Shown in pieces: positions 45,165 to 54,987 of a stretch of DNA of 64,000 nt. The stretch comes from Tepidiforma sp. (GTDB lineage: Bacteria > Chloroflexota > Dehalococcoidia > Tepidiformales > Tepidiformaceae): contig BPIE01000002.1 in NCBI GenBank assembly GCA_026003935.1, forward strand, positions 1 through 64,000. The letters are read 5' to 3'. A program made the translations under genes and the position numbers. The notes under the pieces were generated by a model that saw only the letters and a program-made list of their open reading frames with translations, ran no database searches and was not told where the DNA came from. Position 1 is the first letter of the stretch. Each line of letters begins with the position of its first letter.

Positions 45165-46442
45165 ATGACCCGTTTCCAGGCCCCCCGCGGCACGCAGGAC
45201 GTGCTGCCCGCGATGCAGCCCTACTGGCAGGCCGTGCTCGACGCCGTGCGCGAAGTCGCGCGGCTCCACGGGCTCCAGCGTATCGACACCCCGATTTTCG
45301 AGGATGCAGGTGTCTTCGAGAAGGGCAGCGGTGATACGACGGACATCGTCGAGAAGGAGATGTACGTTTTTGAAGACCGTGGCGGCGACCGGCTGGCCCT
45401 CACACCAGAAGGGACGCCGGCCATCATTCGCGCCTACCTCGAGCATGGGATGGGGAGCTGGCCCCAGCCCGTGCGGCTGTACACCACCCATCCGATGTTT
45501 CGCTACGACCGGCCTCAGAAGGGGCGCTATCGGCAGCACACGCAGTTTGACTGTGAAGTGCTGGGCTCGGCAGACCCGCTCGTCGACGCCGAGGTCATCA
45601 CGGTGCTCTGGCGGCTTTACAGCATGCTGGGCATCCGAGACATCACCGTCCGGCTTGGTTCGCTCGACGACCTCGAACCACGACGCGCCTACGTCGAGCA
45701 GCTCAAGGAGTATTACCGGCCCCATCTTTCGCGGCTCTCGGAGGACAGCCAGCGAAGGTTCGAACGGAATCCGCTGCGGCTGCTGGACAGCAAGGACGAG
45801 CGCGACCTCCCGTTCAAGGAGGGAGCACCAAAGCTGCTCGACCACCTCAGCCCGGCGGCACGGGAGCACCACGAGGCAGTTCGGGCGGCGCTCACCGCGG
45901 CCGGCGTCAAGTTCGTCGATGACCCGCTCCTCGTCCGGGGTCTCGATTACTACAACCGGACGGTGTTCGAGGTCGTGCCGGACGATGATACGCGCGCACA
46001 GGGCACGATTGGCGGCGGCGGGAGATATGACGGGCTGGTCGGGCTGCTCGGCGGGCCGCCGACGCCGGGAATTGGGTTCGGAACGGGCATCGAGCGCATC
46101 ATCCTCGAGATGCAGAAGCACGGCGTCGTGTTTGAACCGGCACCCGGGACGGAAGTCTTCATCGTGCACCGCGGGGAGGGCTCGGGACCGGCGGCAATTC
46201 GGCTGGCCGCCGCGCTGCGCGACCGGGGCGTGGCCGCCGTCATCGGAGAGAGCGGGCGCTCCTTGAAGTCGCAGCTGCGTTCGGCGAACGCGCTCGGCGC
46301 CCGGGCCGCCCTGATCGTGGGCGAGGATGAGCTTGCGCGCGGCGTCGCACTGATTAAGCCGCTCATGGGCGACGGCGAGCAACAGGCGGTGCCGATGGAA
46401 GCGGCCCCGGAAGCGGCTGTGCGGCTCCTCCGGGGCGAGTGA
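45165..46442 (+). CDS. hisS: histidyl-tRNA synthetase
   Basis: MTRFQAPRGTQDVLPAMQPYWQAVLDAVREVARLHGLQRIDTPIFEDAGVF; RGLDYYNRTVFEV; GIGFGTGIERI. Confidence 0.96.
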   Translation: MTRFQAPRGTQDVLPAMQPYWQAVLDAVREVARLHGLQRIDTPIFEDAGVFEKGSGDTTDIVEKEMYVFEDRGGDRLALTPEGTPAIIRAYLEHGMGSWPQPVRLYTTHPMFRYDRPQKGRYRQHTQFDCEVLGSADPLVDAEVITVLWRLYSMLGIRDITVRLGSLDDLEPRRAYVEQLKEYYRPHLSRLSEDSQRRFERNPLRLLDSKDERDLPFKEGAPKLLDHLSPAAREHHEAVRAALTAAGVKFVDDPLLVRGLDYYNRTVFEVVPDDDTRAQGTIGGGGRYDGLVGLLGGPPTPGIGFGTGIERIILEMQKHGVVFEPAPGTEVFIVHRGEGSGPAAIRLAAALRDRGVAAVIGESGRSLKSQLRSANALGARAALIVGEDELARGVALIKPLMGDGEQQAVPMEAAPEAAVRLLRGE

Positions 46443-46488
46443 GGGGCTTTTCTGTTCCGCTTTACCTGCGAATCGGTACCATCGGGGC

Positions 46489-47232
46489 ATGGCGGTGAGA
46501 GAAGACGCCAGTGCGCCGGATTTGTACGAGGTACTCCAGGTTTCGCCGAATGCGAGCCGGGAGGTCATCGAGGCCGCCTACCGCAGCCTGTCCGCGCGGT
46601 ATGCCTCCGACCCTGACCCCAATGTGCGCGAGCGCCGCCGGGAGGTGGAGGCAGCGTGGGAGGTGCTCGGCGACCCGAGGCGCCGGGCCGCCTACGATGC
46701 AGAACGGGAGGGGCGGACCGCGGAGGCTCCGCCGGTCGTAGATGCGCCGCCGCCAGGGACCGTTGTGGCCTGCCCCCGCGACCCCGATGTCGAGACCGCA
46801 CTTCGATGCAGCCGCTGCGGAACACCCATCTGCCCGCGCTGTCTCGTCCAGACGCCAGTAGGGGCCCGCTGCAGGGACTGCGCACGCATCGCGAAGAACC
46901 CGATCTATACCCTCACGGCGGGGGGCATGGTCCGCGCAGCCGCGGCCTCGATCCTGGGGGGTGTGGTGATGGGACTTGCCTGGGGGCTGGTCTTGCTGCC
47001 GTTCACCTTCGGCTTTTTCGCCATCTTCGTTGGCGCCGGGCTTGGCTACGCATTTACCCGCATGCTCGAGTTTGCCACGGGACGAAAGCGCGGCCCGGCC
47101 GTCGTCGCGTTCGCGATCGCGGGGATTCTCATTGCGTGGGGCGTGATGGCTGTGCTCGTTCCGCAGGTCTGGCTCTACGGTGCGCTGCCGGCAGGCATTG
47201 CGGCGTATCTGGCGTACGCATCGCTGCGCTGA
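46489..47232 (+). CDS. J-domain protein with B-box-type zinc finger and TM helices
   Basis: DLYEVLQVSPNASREVIEAAYRSLSARY; CPRDPDVETALRCSRCGTPICPRCLVQTPVGARCRDCA; C-terminal TM segments. Confidence 0.85.
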   Translation: MAVREDASAPDLYEVLQVSPNASREVIEAAYRSLSARYASDPDPNVRERRREVEAAWEVLGDPRRRAAYDAEREGRTAEAPPVVDAPPPGTVVACPRDPDVETALRCSRCGTPICPRCLVQTPVGARCRDCARIAKNPIYTLTAGGMVRAAAASILGGVVMGLAWGLVLLPFTFGFFAIFVGAGLGYAFTRMLEFATGRKRGPAVVAFAIAGILIAWGVMAVLVPQVWLYGALPAGIAAYLAYASLR

Positions 47233-47247
47233 GCGGGTCGGGCAGCG

Positions 47248-47484
47248 TCACTGGACCACGAAGCTCATCACGCCGATGAAGGCAAAGCTGATGATGCCGA
47301 CGACAAGGATGCCGAGAAGGTCGCGCTTCACGTAGCTGTAGTCTTTCGTCACGTGGTGGGCGCGCACCTGCGGAGCGTGCTGGCGGCGTGAACCCTCAGA
47401 TGGGGGCTCGCTCGCCGTCGGGCGGGGAAGCGTGGCAGCCGGCGCATCGATACGGCGGCGCCGGCGCGGGCGTTCGGTGCTCAT
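47248..47484 (-). CDS. small C-tail membrane protein
   Basis: RDLLGILVVGIISFAFIGVMSFVVQ at C-terminus. Confidence 0.55.
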   Translation of the reverse strand: MSTERPRRRRRIDAPAATLPRPTASEPPSEGSRRQHAPQVRAHHVTKDYSYVKRDLLGILVVGIISFAFIGVMSFVVQ

Positions 47485-47525
47485 GCGCGCATGCTACCGG
47501 CGGCGGCTTCAACGCTCCACCGCGG

Positions 47526-48047
47526 TCAGACTTCCTTGATGGCGATGTCGATCGTGAACTCGCCAAACGATACGACGAGGGGGATGACGAGCCGTGTCAG
47601 GTTCAGGGTCGCGATGCTGCTGCCCTTGCCGAGGAGCAGAACCGGGGGCGACATGTCGCTGGGGTAGCCGTTGCGCTCGAGTGCGATGCCGGCCTGCCCC
47701 GTAATCATGTTCGCGAGCTCCGCGATGGCGCTTTGCGGCAGCGCATCGAACTCAGCCACGGGCTCGCCGATCATCCGGGAAGCAAACTCCTTCGCCGTAG
47801 GCTCGGACATCGAATAGATGACCAGCCCGGCGACGCCGCCGGTGATGGCGATCAGGACCGATACCTCGTTGGATGTTTGGGGCGATCGCACCCGGTGGAG
47901 CTGACCGCGGGTAACCGTTTCGCCGCATTCTTGCTGGATGACGCGGGCCGCGGCTTCCACAAACGGGGCGATGAGTTCAATGCGGGCCTTGTCGCCTGCC
48001 TCGGCAGCAGCCTGCGCAGCTTCCGCGACGGTGATCCTGGCGTGCAT
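47526..48047 (-). CDS. chemotaxis protein CheX-like
   Basis: VEAAARVIQQECGETVTRG... AIAELANMITGQAGIALERNGYPSDMSPPVLLLGKG. Confidence 0.82.
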   Translation of the reverse strand: MHARITVAEAAQAAAEAGDKARIELIAPFVEAAARVIQQECGETVTRGQLHRVRSPQTSNEVSVLIAITGGVAGLVIYSMSEPTAKEFASRMIGEPVAEFDALPQSAIAELANMITGQAGIALERNGYPSDMSPPVLLLGKGSSIATLNLTRLVIPLVVSFGEFTIDIAIKEV

Positions 48048-48100
48048 GGGTTCTCCTCCTGGGTGGCAAAAGGGGGCAAGTGGCGGGGCGTGCCGATGGC

Positions 48101-48451
48101 TCAGCCAACCTGCAGGGTCCGGCCGAGGTCGGTGGCGTATGCGCCGAAGTCGTCGATATCACGTGAGGTGATGGTGACCGTCGCTGGAAGCATGCCGTGC
48201 TCTTCGAGGCGCATGGCGAGCTCCCACCTCGCCCAGGTCTTGAGAAGGGTCGCCTTTTCGACCGGTGCAATACGGGCGCGCGCCATCTGCTGCACGATTT
48301 TCCGGTGGGCGTCCTGGGAGATGAGCACGGTTACCGTCGTCATGCCCGCGCGGCCGCCGTCGACCTTGAACACGAGGCGGTGGAAGCCCGAGCCGCCGTT
48401 CATGATCTCGGACGACATGAGGACGGCCCGGATGGGGATCGTGCTAGCCAT
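48101..48451 (-). CDS. conserved hypothetical, in fliM/che operon
   Basis: ORF MASTIPIRAVLMSSEIMNGGSGFHRLVFKVDGGR overlapping the fliM stop. Confidence 0.65.
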   Translation of the reverse strand: MASTIPIRAVLMSSEIMNGGSGFHRLVFKVDGGRAGMTTVTVLISQDAHRKIVQQMARARIAPVEKATLLKTWARWELAMRLEEHGMLPATVTITSRDIDDFGAYATDLGRTLQVG

Positions 48452-49490
48452 TGGCGTCATCCTCGAATGGTCTCACCCAACCATCATCGTCAATCAGCCC
48501 GGTGACCTGTAGCGCCAACCGGCGGCCGCGCGTCCCCGGGACGCCCGCAAACCGTTCGCAGTTGCCGACCAGGACCCTGAGAGGTTCGTTCACCTCGCGG
48601 TCGAGGACGATGATGTCACCCGGTTCGAGCCGGGCTAGGTCGATTGCGGAGATGCGTGCGGACCCGAGGATTGTGCGGACGAGCACGCTCATGGGGAGGA
48701 CCTGCTCTTGCCTTACTCGCTCTTCCTCTCGTGTTCTCCGGCTGGGGCGGTTGTCGAAAAGGCTCTGCCCGGTCAGCTTGGGCAGAATCTGTTCGAGGAT
48801 GGTGAGCGGGAAGCAGAGAGAGATGCCGCCGGTCTGCTCGGCCAGCCGGATCTCGTACCACGCCGTGATGACGAATTCAGAGGGCGGGATAGCGTGCATG
48901 ACCTGGGGCCCGAGGGCGAGCTCGGACACATCCGGCGTGAGTTCCACGATGCGGGCCCACGGCTCGATGAGCGAGCGCGCCACGTCCATGCCGATGTGCC
49001 GGATGAGCGCGATTTCGATATCGGTCAGGTCGCGATTGAGCGCCTTCGGCGGCCGCTTCCCTTTTCCGCCCAGCAGGCGGTCGATGATGCCGAACGCGAC
49101 GTCGAGACCAAATGCGGTAACCGCGTACCCCTGAAGCGGGGACATGTCGATGATGATGACGACCGACTGGGTGCCGAGCTGGCTGACGTACTCTTCGTAG
49201 ATGCCGCGTTCGAGGGCGCTGAGCCGGGATTCCACCGGGGCCCGGAGGCGGGCTGAGAAGTTAGCCGCCATGGCGCCGGCGACGCCCTGCTGGATGATTT
49301 GGAGCCCGCGGAGCTGTTCCTTCGAAAGCTTTTCCGGGTGGCGGAAGTCGTACGGCTTGACGCGGCGGCCGCCGTCCTTTCGGGCAGGGGGCGGCATGGC
49401 GACGATGGTGTCCGCGTCGAGCTGGCTCACATCGGCGCTGAGGAGCGCGTCGATTTCGCGCTGGGTGAGGACGGCGTTTTCCGATGCCAT
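48444..49490 (-). CDS. fliM: flagellar motor switch protein FliM
   Basis: LTQREIDALLSADV; YDFRHPEKLSKEQLRGLQIIQQGVAGAMAANFSARLR; C-terminal SpoA-like domain. Confidence 0.94.
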   Translation of the reverse strand: MASENAVLTQREIDALLSADVSQLDADTIVAMPPPARKDGGRRVKPYDFRHPEKLSKEQLRGLQIIQQGVAGAMAANFSARLRAPVESRLSALERGIYEEYVSQLGTQSVVIIIDMSPLQGYAVTAFGLDVAFGIIDRLLGGKGKRPPKALNRDLTDIEIALIRHIGMDVARSLIEPWARIVELTPDVSELALGPQVMHAIPPSEFVITAWYEIRLAEQTGGISLCFPLTILEQILPKLTGQSLFDNRPSRRTREEERVRQEQVLPMSVLVRTILGSARISAIDLARLEPGDIIVLDREVNEPLRVLVGNCERFAGVPGTRGRRLALQVTGLIDDDGWVRPFEDDANG

Positions 49491-49705
49491 GGGCTGCCTG
49501 CCTCCTCCCGCAGTGTCCCTGCTTTGACTATCGGCAAGAAATCCGCGGAAACCCTAGCCCCGCGGTGAAGATTCCCGCAGCCGAGAGGGACTGGTTAGGG
49601 GAGTTCCGGAGGCGTATTGGGGGAAGGTTCGGATGCCCGGGGCGCATTGCCGATTCGTAGCTTTTGGTAGCGCCCCGGCCTCGTGCCGGGAACTTCCGTG
49701 GAGGA

Positions 49706-50212
49706 ATGTCCGTGGCCAGGTTCGAAAACGCCCCTGAATCAAGTGCGCTCCCATCGAGCGAGGAACACGTCGTCATTTTCAAGCTCGCCGATGAGTACTA
49801 CGCGCTGGATATCCAGACCGTGCAGGAAATCGTGCGGATGCAGACGATTACGAGCATTCCCGGGGCCGACTTCTGGGTGGAAGGCATCACCAATCTGCGC
49901 GGCCGGGTCGTGCCGGTGATCGACCTTCGGAAGCGGTGCGGTGTGCCAGCCGGGGAGTACACGCCGGAGACGCGCATCGTGGTCGTGAGCAGCTCGACGG
50001 GGATGGTGGGGCTGATCGTTGATGCAGTGAGCGAAGTCATGCGTATCCCGGGTGACCAGGTCGAGCCGCCGAGCGCCATCGTTGCCGGGCCTGAGAACGG
50101 GTACCTCCGCGGTGTCGCCAAGCTCGAAGACCGGCTCGTGTCGCTGGTCGACCTGGAGGGCGTCCTGCCGACCTCGGCGGACGAGTTTGGTGCCTACTCG
50201 CGCGCAGCCTGA
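49706..50212 (+). CDS. cheW: chemotaxis protein CheW
   Basis: VVIFKLADEYYALDIQTVQEIVRMQTITSIPGADFWVEGITNLRGRVVPVIDLRKRCG. Confidence 0.95.
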   Translation: MSVARFENAPESSALPSSEEHVVIFKLADEYYALDIQTVQEIVRMQTITSIPGADFWVEGITNLRGRVVPVIDLRKRCGVPAGEYTPETRIVVVSSSTGMVGLIVDAVSEVMRIPGDQVEPPSAIVAGPENGYLRGVAKLEDRLVSLVDLEGVLPTSADEFGAYSRAA

Positions 50213-50282
50213 GCCAGCGTCAACAACCGCCGCGGCCGCTGGGCCGTGTACCTGAACCCTGGAAATCGAGGAGTGCCGCCGC

Positions 50283-52388
50283 ATGGCCAGCACGAAGGGA
50301 ACCCCGCTCCAGTTCGACCTCGACGACGAGGACCTGAAGCTCTTCCTCGAGGAGGCGGAGGAGCAAATCGAACTGCTCGACCAGTCGCTCGTCCAGCTCG
50401 AGGGTGAGCCGGACCCGGCGCTCGTCCAGCGCATCTTCCGGGCGGCGCACACGCTCAAGGGGTCGAGCGCGACCATCGGGCACAAGAAGATGGCCTCGCT
50501 GACGCACGCCATGGAGACGGTGCTCGACGCGGTCCGCCAGGGCCGCCGGGCGCCGACCTCGGACGTCGTCGATGCCCTGCTCGCCGGTTTGGATGCGCTC
50601 CGGGTGCTGGCCAACGAAGTGGTGACACGGGTGGATTCCGGCACGGAGACAGAGCGGCTGGAAGCCGACTTGATGGCAGTGCTCGAAAGTGATGGTCCGA
50701 CGCTCCCGGCGCCCGAGGTATCCGACGTGCCGGTCTACCGGGTCTCCCCAGAGGCGCTGGAGGCCTGCCGGGAAGAGATCGAGCAGGGGCACGGCATCTA
50801 CTTCGTGGACGTGACGATTGCGTCCGATTGCCAGCTGCCATCCATTCGCTGCTACCAGGTGCTCCAGGAGATGGAAAGCATTGGGAAGGTTGCGGCGCTC
50901 TGGCCCGACCGCGAGGTAATCGAGGCCGGTGGCGGCGAGTACCGGATGGCGGGTTTGCTCGTGACCCGGCAAACCGAGGAGCAAATTGCGAGCGCGCTCA
51001 AGGCCGTTAGCGATGTCGCTGACGTTCGCACCCGGCAGGTGCCCGCTTCGGAGGCTTCCGGCAGCATCGAAGGATTTCGGGACGAGCCGAAGGCGGCGAC
51101 GGCAGCACCGGCAGCATCCTCGGCGGGGCGAGACGACGGCACGTCCGACGGGGCGCGCAACAGCGGCAACAGGAAGGCGTCGCAGTCCGTGCGTATCGAC
51201 GTCGAGCGGCTGGATGGGCTGATGAACCTCGTCGGGGAGCTCGTCATCGACCGCACGCGGCTGCAGCAGGTGCGGGAGCAGCTCAGCAGCGTGCTGCGGG
51301 ACGCGAATCTCAGCGAACTCATGGACAACTTCGAAGAAACGACCTCGCACCTGGCGCGGGTAACGGATGAGCTGCAGGAGCAGATCATGCGGAGCCGGAT
51401 GCTGCCGGTTCGCTCGGTGCTTTCGAGGCTCCCGCGGCTGGTGCGCGATGTCGCGGTGAAGTGCGGGAAGAAGGTCGACCTCGTGACGGCCGGTGAGGAG
51501 ACCGAACTGGACCGATCGGTCATCGAGGAGATTTCCGACCCGCTGGTGCACATCCTCAGGAACGCCGTCGACCACGGCATCGAATCGCCCGAGGACCGGC
51601 GGGCTGTCGGCAAGCCGGAGACCGGCACTATCTCGGTCACCGCGTGGAACCAGGAGACCTACATCTACCTCTCGGTTCGCGACGACGGCCGCGGAATCGA
51701 TACCGCGGCGCTCCGGCGCAAGGTAGTCGAGAAGGGCCTGATGACTCGGGAGGCTGCGGAATCGGCGCCCGATGACCAGGTCGTGCAGTGGATTTTCATG
51801 CCGGGGCTTTCCACGGCGAAGCAGGTTACCGACGTCTCGGGCCGCGGTGTCGGGATGGACATCGTCCGGACCAACATCGAACGTCTGAACGGTCAAATCA
51901 CGGTGAGCAGCGTCCAGGGCAAGGGCACCGAGGTCATCATCCAGCTCCCGCTGACCCTGGCGACGACGAAAGCGCTGATGGTCTCTGCGAACGGGACGGT
52001 GTACGCGATTCCGCTCGTTTCGGTAACCGAGGCGCTTGCTGACCATGAGGCAGATGTACACACGGTTGGGGGTCGGAAAACGCTCCGGCTGCGGCACCGA
52101 CTGCTGCCGATGATCGACCTCGCAGCAGCGCTCGGGGATACGCGCCCGCGCGTGCTCCCGACGGACGGCTACTTCGTCGTCGCGGCCCGCCATGGTGACC
52201 GGCAGGCCGCATTCATCGTGGACCGCCTGCTGGGGGAACAGGACGTCGTCGTGAAGTCTCTCGGCGACATGCTCGGCACGAGAAAGGGGCTGACGGGCGC
52301 CACCATCCTCGGTGACGGGACGCTCGGGCTCATCGTGGATATCGCAAGCCTCGTTACGGAACAGGCCGCCGTTGCGGTGCCGGCCTGA
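50283..52388 (+). CDS. cheA: chemotaxis histidine kinase CheA
   Basis: HPt AAHTLKGSSATIGHKKMA; H-kinase dimerization/ATPase HILRNAVDHGIESPEDRRAVGKPETG, GRGVGMDIVRTNIERLNGQ; CheW-like P5. Confidence 0.96.
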   Translation: MASTKGTPLQFDLDDEDLKLFLEEAEEQIELLDQSLVQLEGEPDPALVQRIFRAAHTLKGSSATIGHKKMASLTHAMETVLDAVRQGRRAPTSDVVDALLAGLDALRVLANEVVTRVDSGTETERLEADLMAVLESDGPTLPAPEVSDVPVYRVSPEALEACREEIEQGHGIYFVDVTIASDCQLPSIRCYQVLQEMESIGKVAALWPDREVIEAGGGEYRMAGLLVTRQTEEQIASALKAVSDVADVRTRQVPASEASGSIEGFRDEPKAATAAPAASSAGRDDGTSDGARNSGNRKASQSVRIDVERLDGLMNLVGELVIDRTRLQQVREQLSSVLRDANLSELMDNFEETTSHLARVTDELQEQIMRSRMLPVRSVLSRLPRLVRDVAVKCGKKVDLVTAGEETELDRSVIEEISDPLVHILRNAVDHGIESPEDRRAVGKPETGTISVTAWNQETYIYLSVRDDGRGIDTAALRRKVVEKGLMTREAAESAPDDQVVQWIFMPGLSTAKQVTDVSGRGVGMDIVRTNIERLNGQITVSSVQGKGTEVIIQLPLTLATTKALMVSANGTVYAIPLVSVTEALADHEADVHTVGGRKTLRLRHRLLPMIDLAAALGDTRPRVLPTDGYFVVAARHGDRQAAFIVDRLLGEQDVVVKSLGDMLGTRKGLTGATILGDGTLGLIVDIASLVTEQAAVAVPA

Positions 52389-52426
52389 GCGGCCGGACCG
52401 AGCCAGCACAACCGGGGAGAACGCGT

Positions 52427-53020
52427 ATGTCAGTCGAGGAATTGGTCCCTGCACTCGGTTCTGTCGCCGCAGATGGAGCGGCGCGTGCAGGCAGAGGTCT
52501 CAGTGGCCTGATGGGGCAGGAGATCGTGATTCATGTCCCAAACATCCGGGTTGGGACCAAGAACGACGCATGCGACGCGGTAGGCGGCGAAGAGACCGTC
52601 GTGATTGGGTCGTACCTTTCGATTTCGGGCGACATCACCGGGCACGTCATGCTGCTGTTCCCTGAGCCGCGCGCCCTTGAGTGCGTGGACCTCATGATGG
52701 GGCAGGCGCCGGGAACGACGACAGAGCCCGACGAAATGGCGTGCTCTGCCATTTCGGAGCTCGGAAACATCGTCGGCTCGGCATTCGTGAACGCGTTGGC
52801 CGACCACCTGAACCTGGTGCTCCATCCAAGCCCGCCGCAGGTCCTGCACGACATGGCGATTGCCCTCGTGGAGACCGTCTACGCCGAGGTGCTCTCGCAA
52901 GGCGGCGATGTGGTGATGATGGACGCGGTCTTCGAAGACCAGAAGGGGCGCACCGCGGGACTGCTCATCGTGGCCCCAGACCCGGCGTCGCTCGGGGCGC
53001 TCGAGAGGGTAGCGGCATGA
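52427..53020 (+). CDS. cheC: chemotaxis protein CheC-like phosphatase
   Basis: EMACSAISELGNIVGSAFVNALADHLNL (E..N signature) within che operon. Confidence 0.88.
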   Translation: MSVEELVPALGSVAADGAARAGRGLSGLMGQEIVIHVPNIRVGTKNDACDAVGGEETVVIGSYLSISGDITGHVMLLFPEPRALECVDLMMGQAPGTTTEPDEMACSAISELGNIVGSAFVNALADHLNLVLHPSPPQVLHDMAIALVETVYAEVLSQGGDVVMMDAVFEDQKGRTAGLLIVAPDPASLGALERVAA

Positions 53021-53523
53021 CCACCGTCACTGCCGAGGCCCGGCGCATCTCCGTGGGCATCGGCCAGCTCGCGGTCAGCCGCGACGCTCGCGAGGTGCTC
53101 GTCGCCTACGGGCTCGGGTCCTGCGTTGGAATTAGCTGTTACGACCCTGAAGCAAAGGTGGCCGCCCTGGCCCACGTGCTGCTTCCGTCTTCCGACGGCA
53201 AGCGGGCCGATGACAGGGAGCCGGCGCGGTTTGCAGACACGGGCATCGACCTCCTGCTGCAGCGGCTCGCCGAAGCGGGCGCCGTGAAGCGGCGGCTCAT
53301 CGTCAAGGTCGCGGGCGGAGCAGCGGTGCTGGGCGCCGCAAATGCCGAGAAATTCAAGATCGGCGTTCGAAATGCCGAAGCCATAACCGAACGGTTGAAG
53401 CACCACGGCATCCGCGTGGCTGCGGCTGACCTCGGCGGCACGAAGGGCCGCACGATGGAAGTGCACGTGGCGACCGGCAGAACCTTTGTGCGAACGGCCG
53501 CTTCGCCGGCCAGCGAACTGTAG
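53017..53523 (+). CDS. cheD: chemoreceptor glutamine deamidase CheD
   Basis: LVAYGLGSCVGISCYDPEAKVAALAHVLLP; KVAGGAAVLG; ATG at 53017 overlaps the cheC stop. Confidence 0.93.
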   Translation: MTTVTAEARRISVGIGQLAVSRDAREVLVAYGLGSCVGISCYDPEAKVAALAHVLLPSSDGKRADDREPARFADTGIDLLLQRLAEAGAVKRRLIVKVAGGAAVLGAANAEKFKIGVRNAEAITERLKHHGIRVAAADLGGTKGRTMEVHVATGRTFVRTAASPASEL

Positions 53524-53533
53524 GAGACACACG

Positions 53534-53890
53534 ATGGCAACCATTCTCGTTGTCGACGATGCCGCCTTCATGCGCATGCGGATGTCCAAGATCCTCACCG
53601 AAGCCGGCTACGAGGTCATCCAGGCCGAGAACGGCCTCGAGGCGCTCGAGAAGTACCAGTCCGTAAAACCCGATGCCGTCCTGATGGACATCACGATGCC
53701 CGAGATGGACGGGCTCACCGCGCTCAAGGAGATCCGAAAGGTCGACCCGAACGCGAAGGTCGCGATGGTCACGGCGCTGGGCCAGCAGCAGATTGTCCTC
53801 GAGGCTGTGAAGAACGGCGCCAAGGATTTCCTCGTAAAGCCAGCCGAGGCCGACCGCGTGCTGGCAGCAGTCAGCAAGCTCTGCAACTAG
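53534..53890 (+). CDS. cheY: response regulator CheY
   Basis: MATILVVDDAAFMRMRMSKILTEAGYEVIQAENGLEALEKYQSVKPDAVLMDITMPEMDGL. Confidence 0.94.
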   Translation: MATILVVDDAAFMRMRMSKILTEAGYEVIQAENGLEALEKYQSVKPDAVLMDITMPEMDGLTALKEIRKVDPNAKVAMVTALGQQQIVLEAVKNGAKDFLVKPAEADRVLAAVSKLCN

Positions 53891-53907
53891 GAACGGAGGG
53901 GGCTCCC

Positions 53908-54987
53908 GTGGCTTACCCAGCCCCGTCCCCAGCGCGGCCCATCCGCGTCCTCATCGTTGACGACTCGGCGTTCATGCGCAGGGCCATCGAACGGCTGCTG
54001 ACGGCACATCCCGGTGTCACCATTGCCGGGCAGGCGGCAGACGGAATGGAGGCTGTACAGAAGGCGCTTCAGCTTCGGCCTGACGTCATCACCATGGACG
54101 TTGAGATGCCGAAGATGGACGGCGTGTCGGCCGTCGCCGAGATCATGAAGACGGTCCCGACGCCGATCGTGATGGTTTCGACCCTGACGCATGAGGGCAC
54201 GACGACCGCCATCCGCGCTCTTGAGGCGGGGGCCGTCGAGTGCGTGGGCAAGCCGTCGGGACTCAGCGCCGACCTCGTGAATGTTGGTGAGAAGCTCTTC
54301 GAGGCCGTCCAGCGGGCAAGCCAGGCGAAACTCGTTCGCCGACGGCCGGCTCCAATGCCACCGCCGTCGGCACGAACCGTCGAACGCAGCCGTGTCCCGG
54401 GCAGCCAGGTGCCGGCGAAGTACGCGGTAGTGATCGGCTCTTCTACGGGGGGGCCGCCCGCGCTCACCCAGGTGGTGCCGCACCTGCCGGCGGGGCTGAA
54501 CGCAGGGGTCATCGTTGTGCAGCACATGCCGCCCGGGTTTACCGGTGCGCTTGCACGACGGCTGGATGGGCTTTCGCCGTTGCCCGTCGCGGAGGCGAAG
54601 GACGGCGACCTCGTTTCGGCGGGGCGCGTCCTCGTGGCACCGGGCGACTACCACCTGATCGTTGGGCGCGACCGACGGGTCCGGCTCGACCACGGGCCTA
54701 CCGTGCACGGGGTCCGACCGAGCGTTGACGTGACGCTCTTCTCAGTCGCCGAAGTATTCGGCAGCGCGGTGAGCGTCGCAATCCTGACCGGCATGGGCCG
54801 GGACGGCGCCGATGGTGCGGCGAGAGTAGAGAGTGCAGGCGGGCAGGTGTTCGCGCAGGACGAAGCAACGAGCGTGGTCTACGGCATGCCGCGGGTGACG
54901 GTCGAGCGCACGAGAAGCGCCCGGCAGCTACCCATCGACCGTATCGCGGCGGCGCTTGCGGCCAGCGTCCCCGGGAGGCTTGGATGA
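53908..54987 (+). CDS. cheB: chemotaxis protein-glutamate methylesterase CheB
   Basis: REC domain plus GSSTGGPPALTQVVPHLPAGLNAGVIVVQHMPPGFT ... GMGRDGADG. Confidence 0.95.
   Translation: MAYPAPSPARPIRVLIVDDSAFMRRAIERLLTAHPGVTIAGQAADGMEAVQKALQLRPDVITMDVEMPKMDGVSAVAEIMKTVPTPIVMVSTLTHEGTTTAIRALEAGAVECVGKPSGLSADLVNVGEKLFEAVQRASQAKLVRRRPAPMPPPSARTVERSRVPGSQVPAKYAVVIGSSTGGPPALTQVVPHLPAGLNAGVIVVQHMPPGFTGALARRLDGLSPLPVAEAKDGDLVSAGRVLVAPGDYHLIVGRDRRVRLDHGPTVHGVRPSVDVTLFSVAEVFGSAVSVAILTGMGRDGADGAARVESAGGQVFAQDEATSVVYGMPRVTVERTRSARQLPIDRIAAALAASVPGRLG

Noticed and set aside
43199-45334. 711-aa ORF antisense to relA/spoT
   Set aside because: Antisense shadow ORF caused by GC-rich codon usage
50220-52454. 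744-aa ORF antisense to cheA
   Set aside because: Antisense shadow; no recognisable domains
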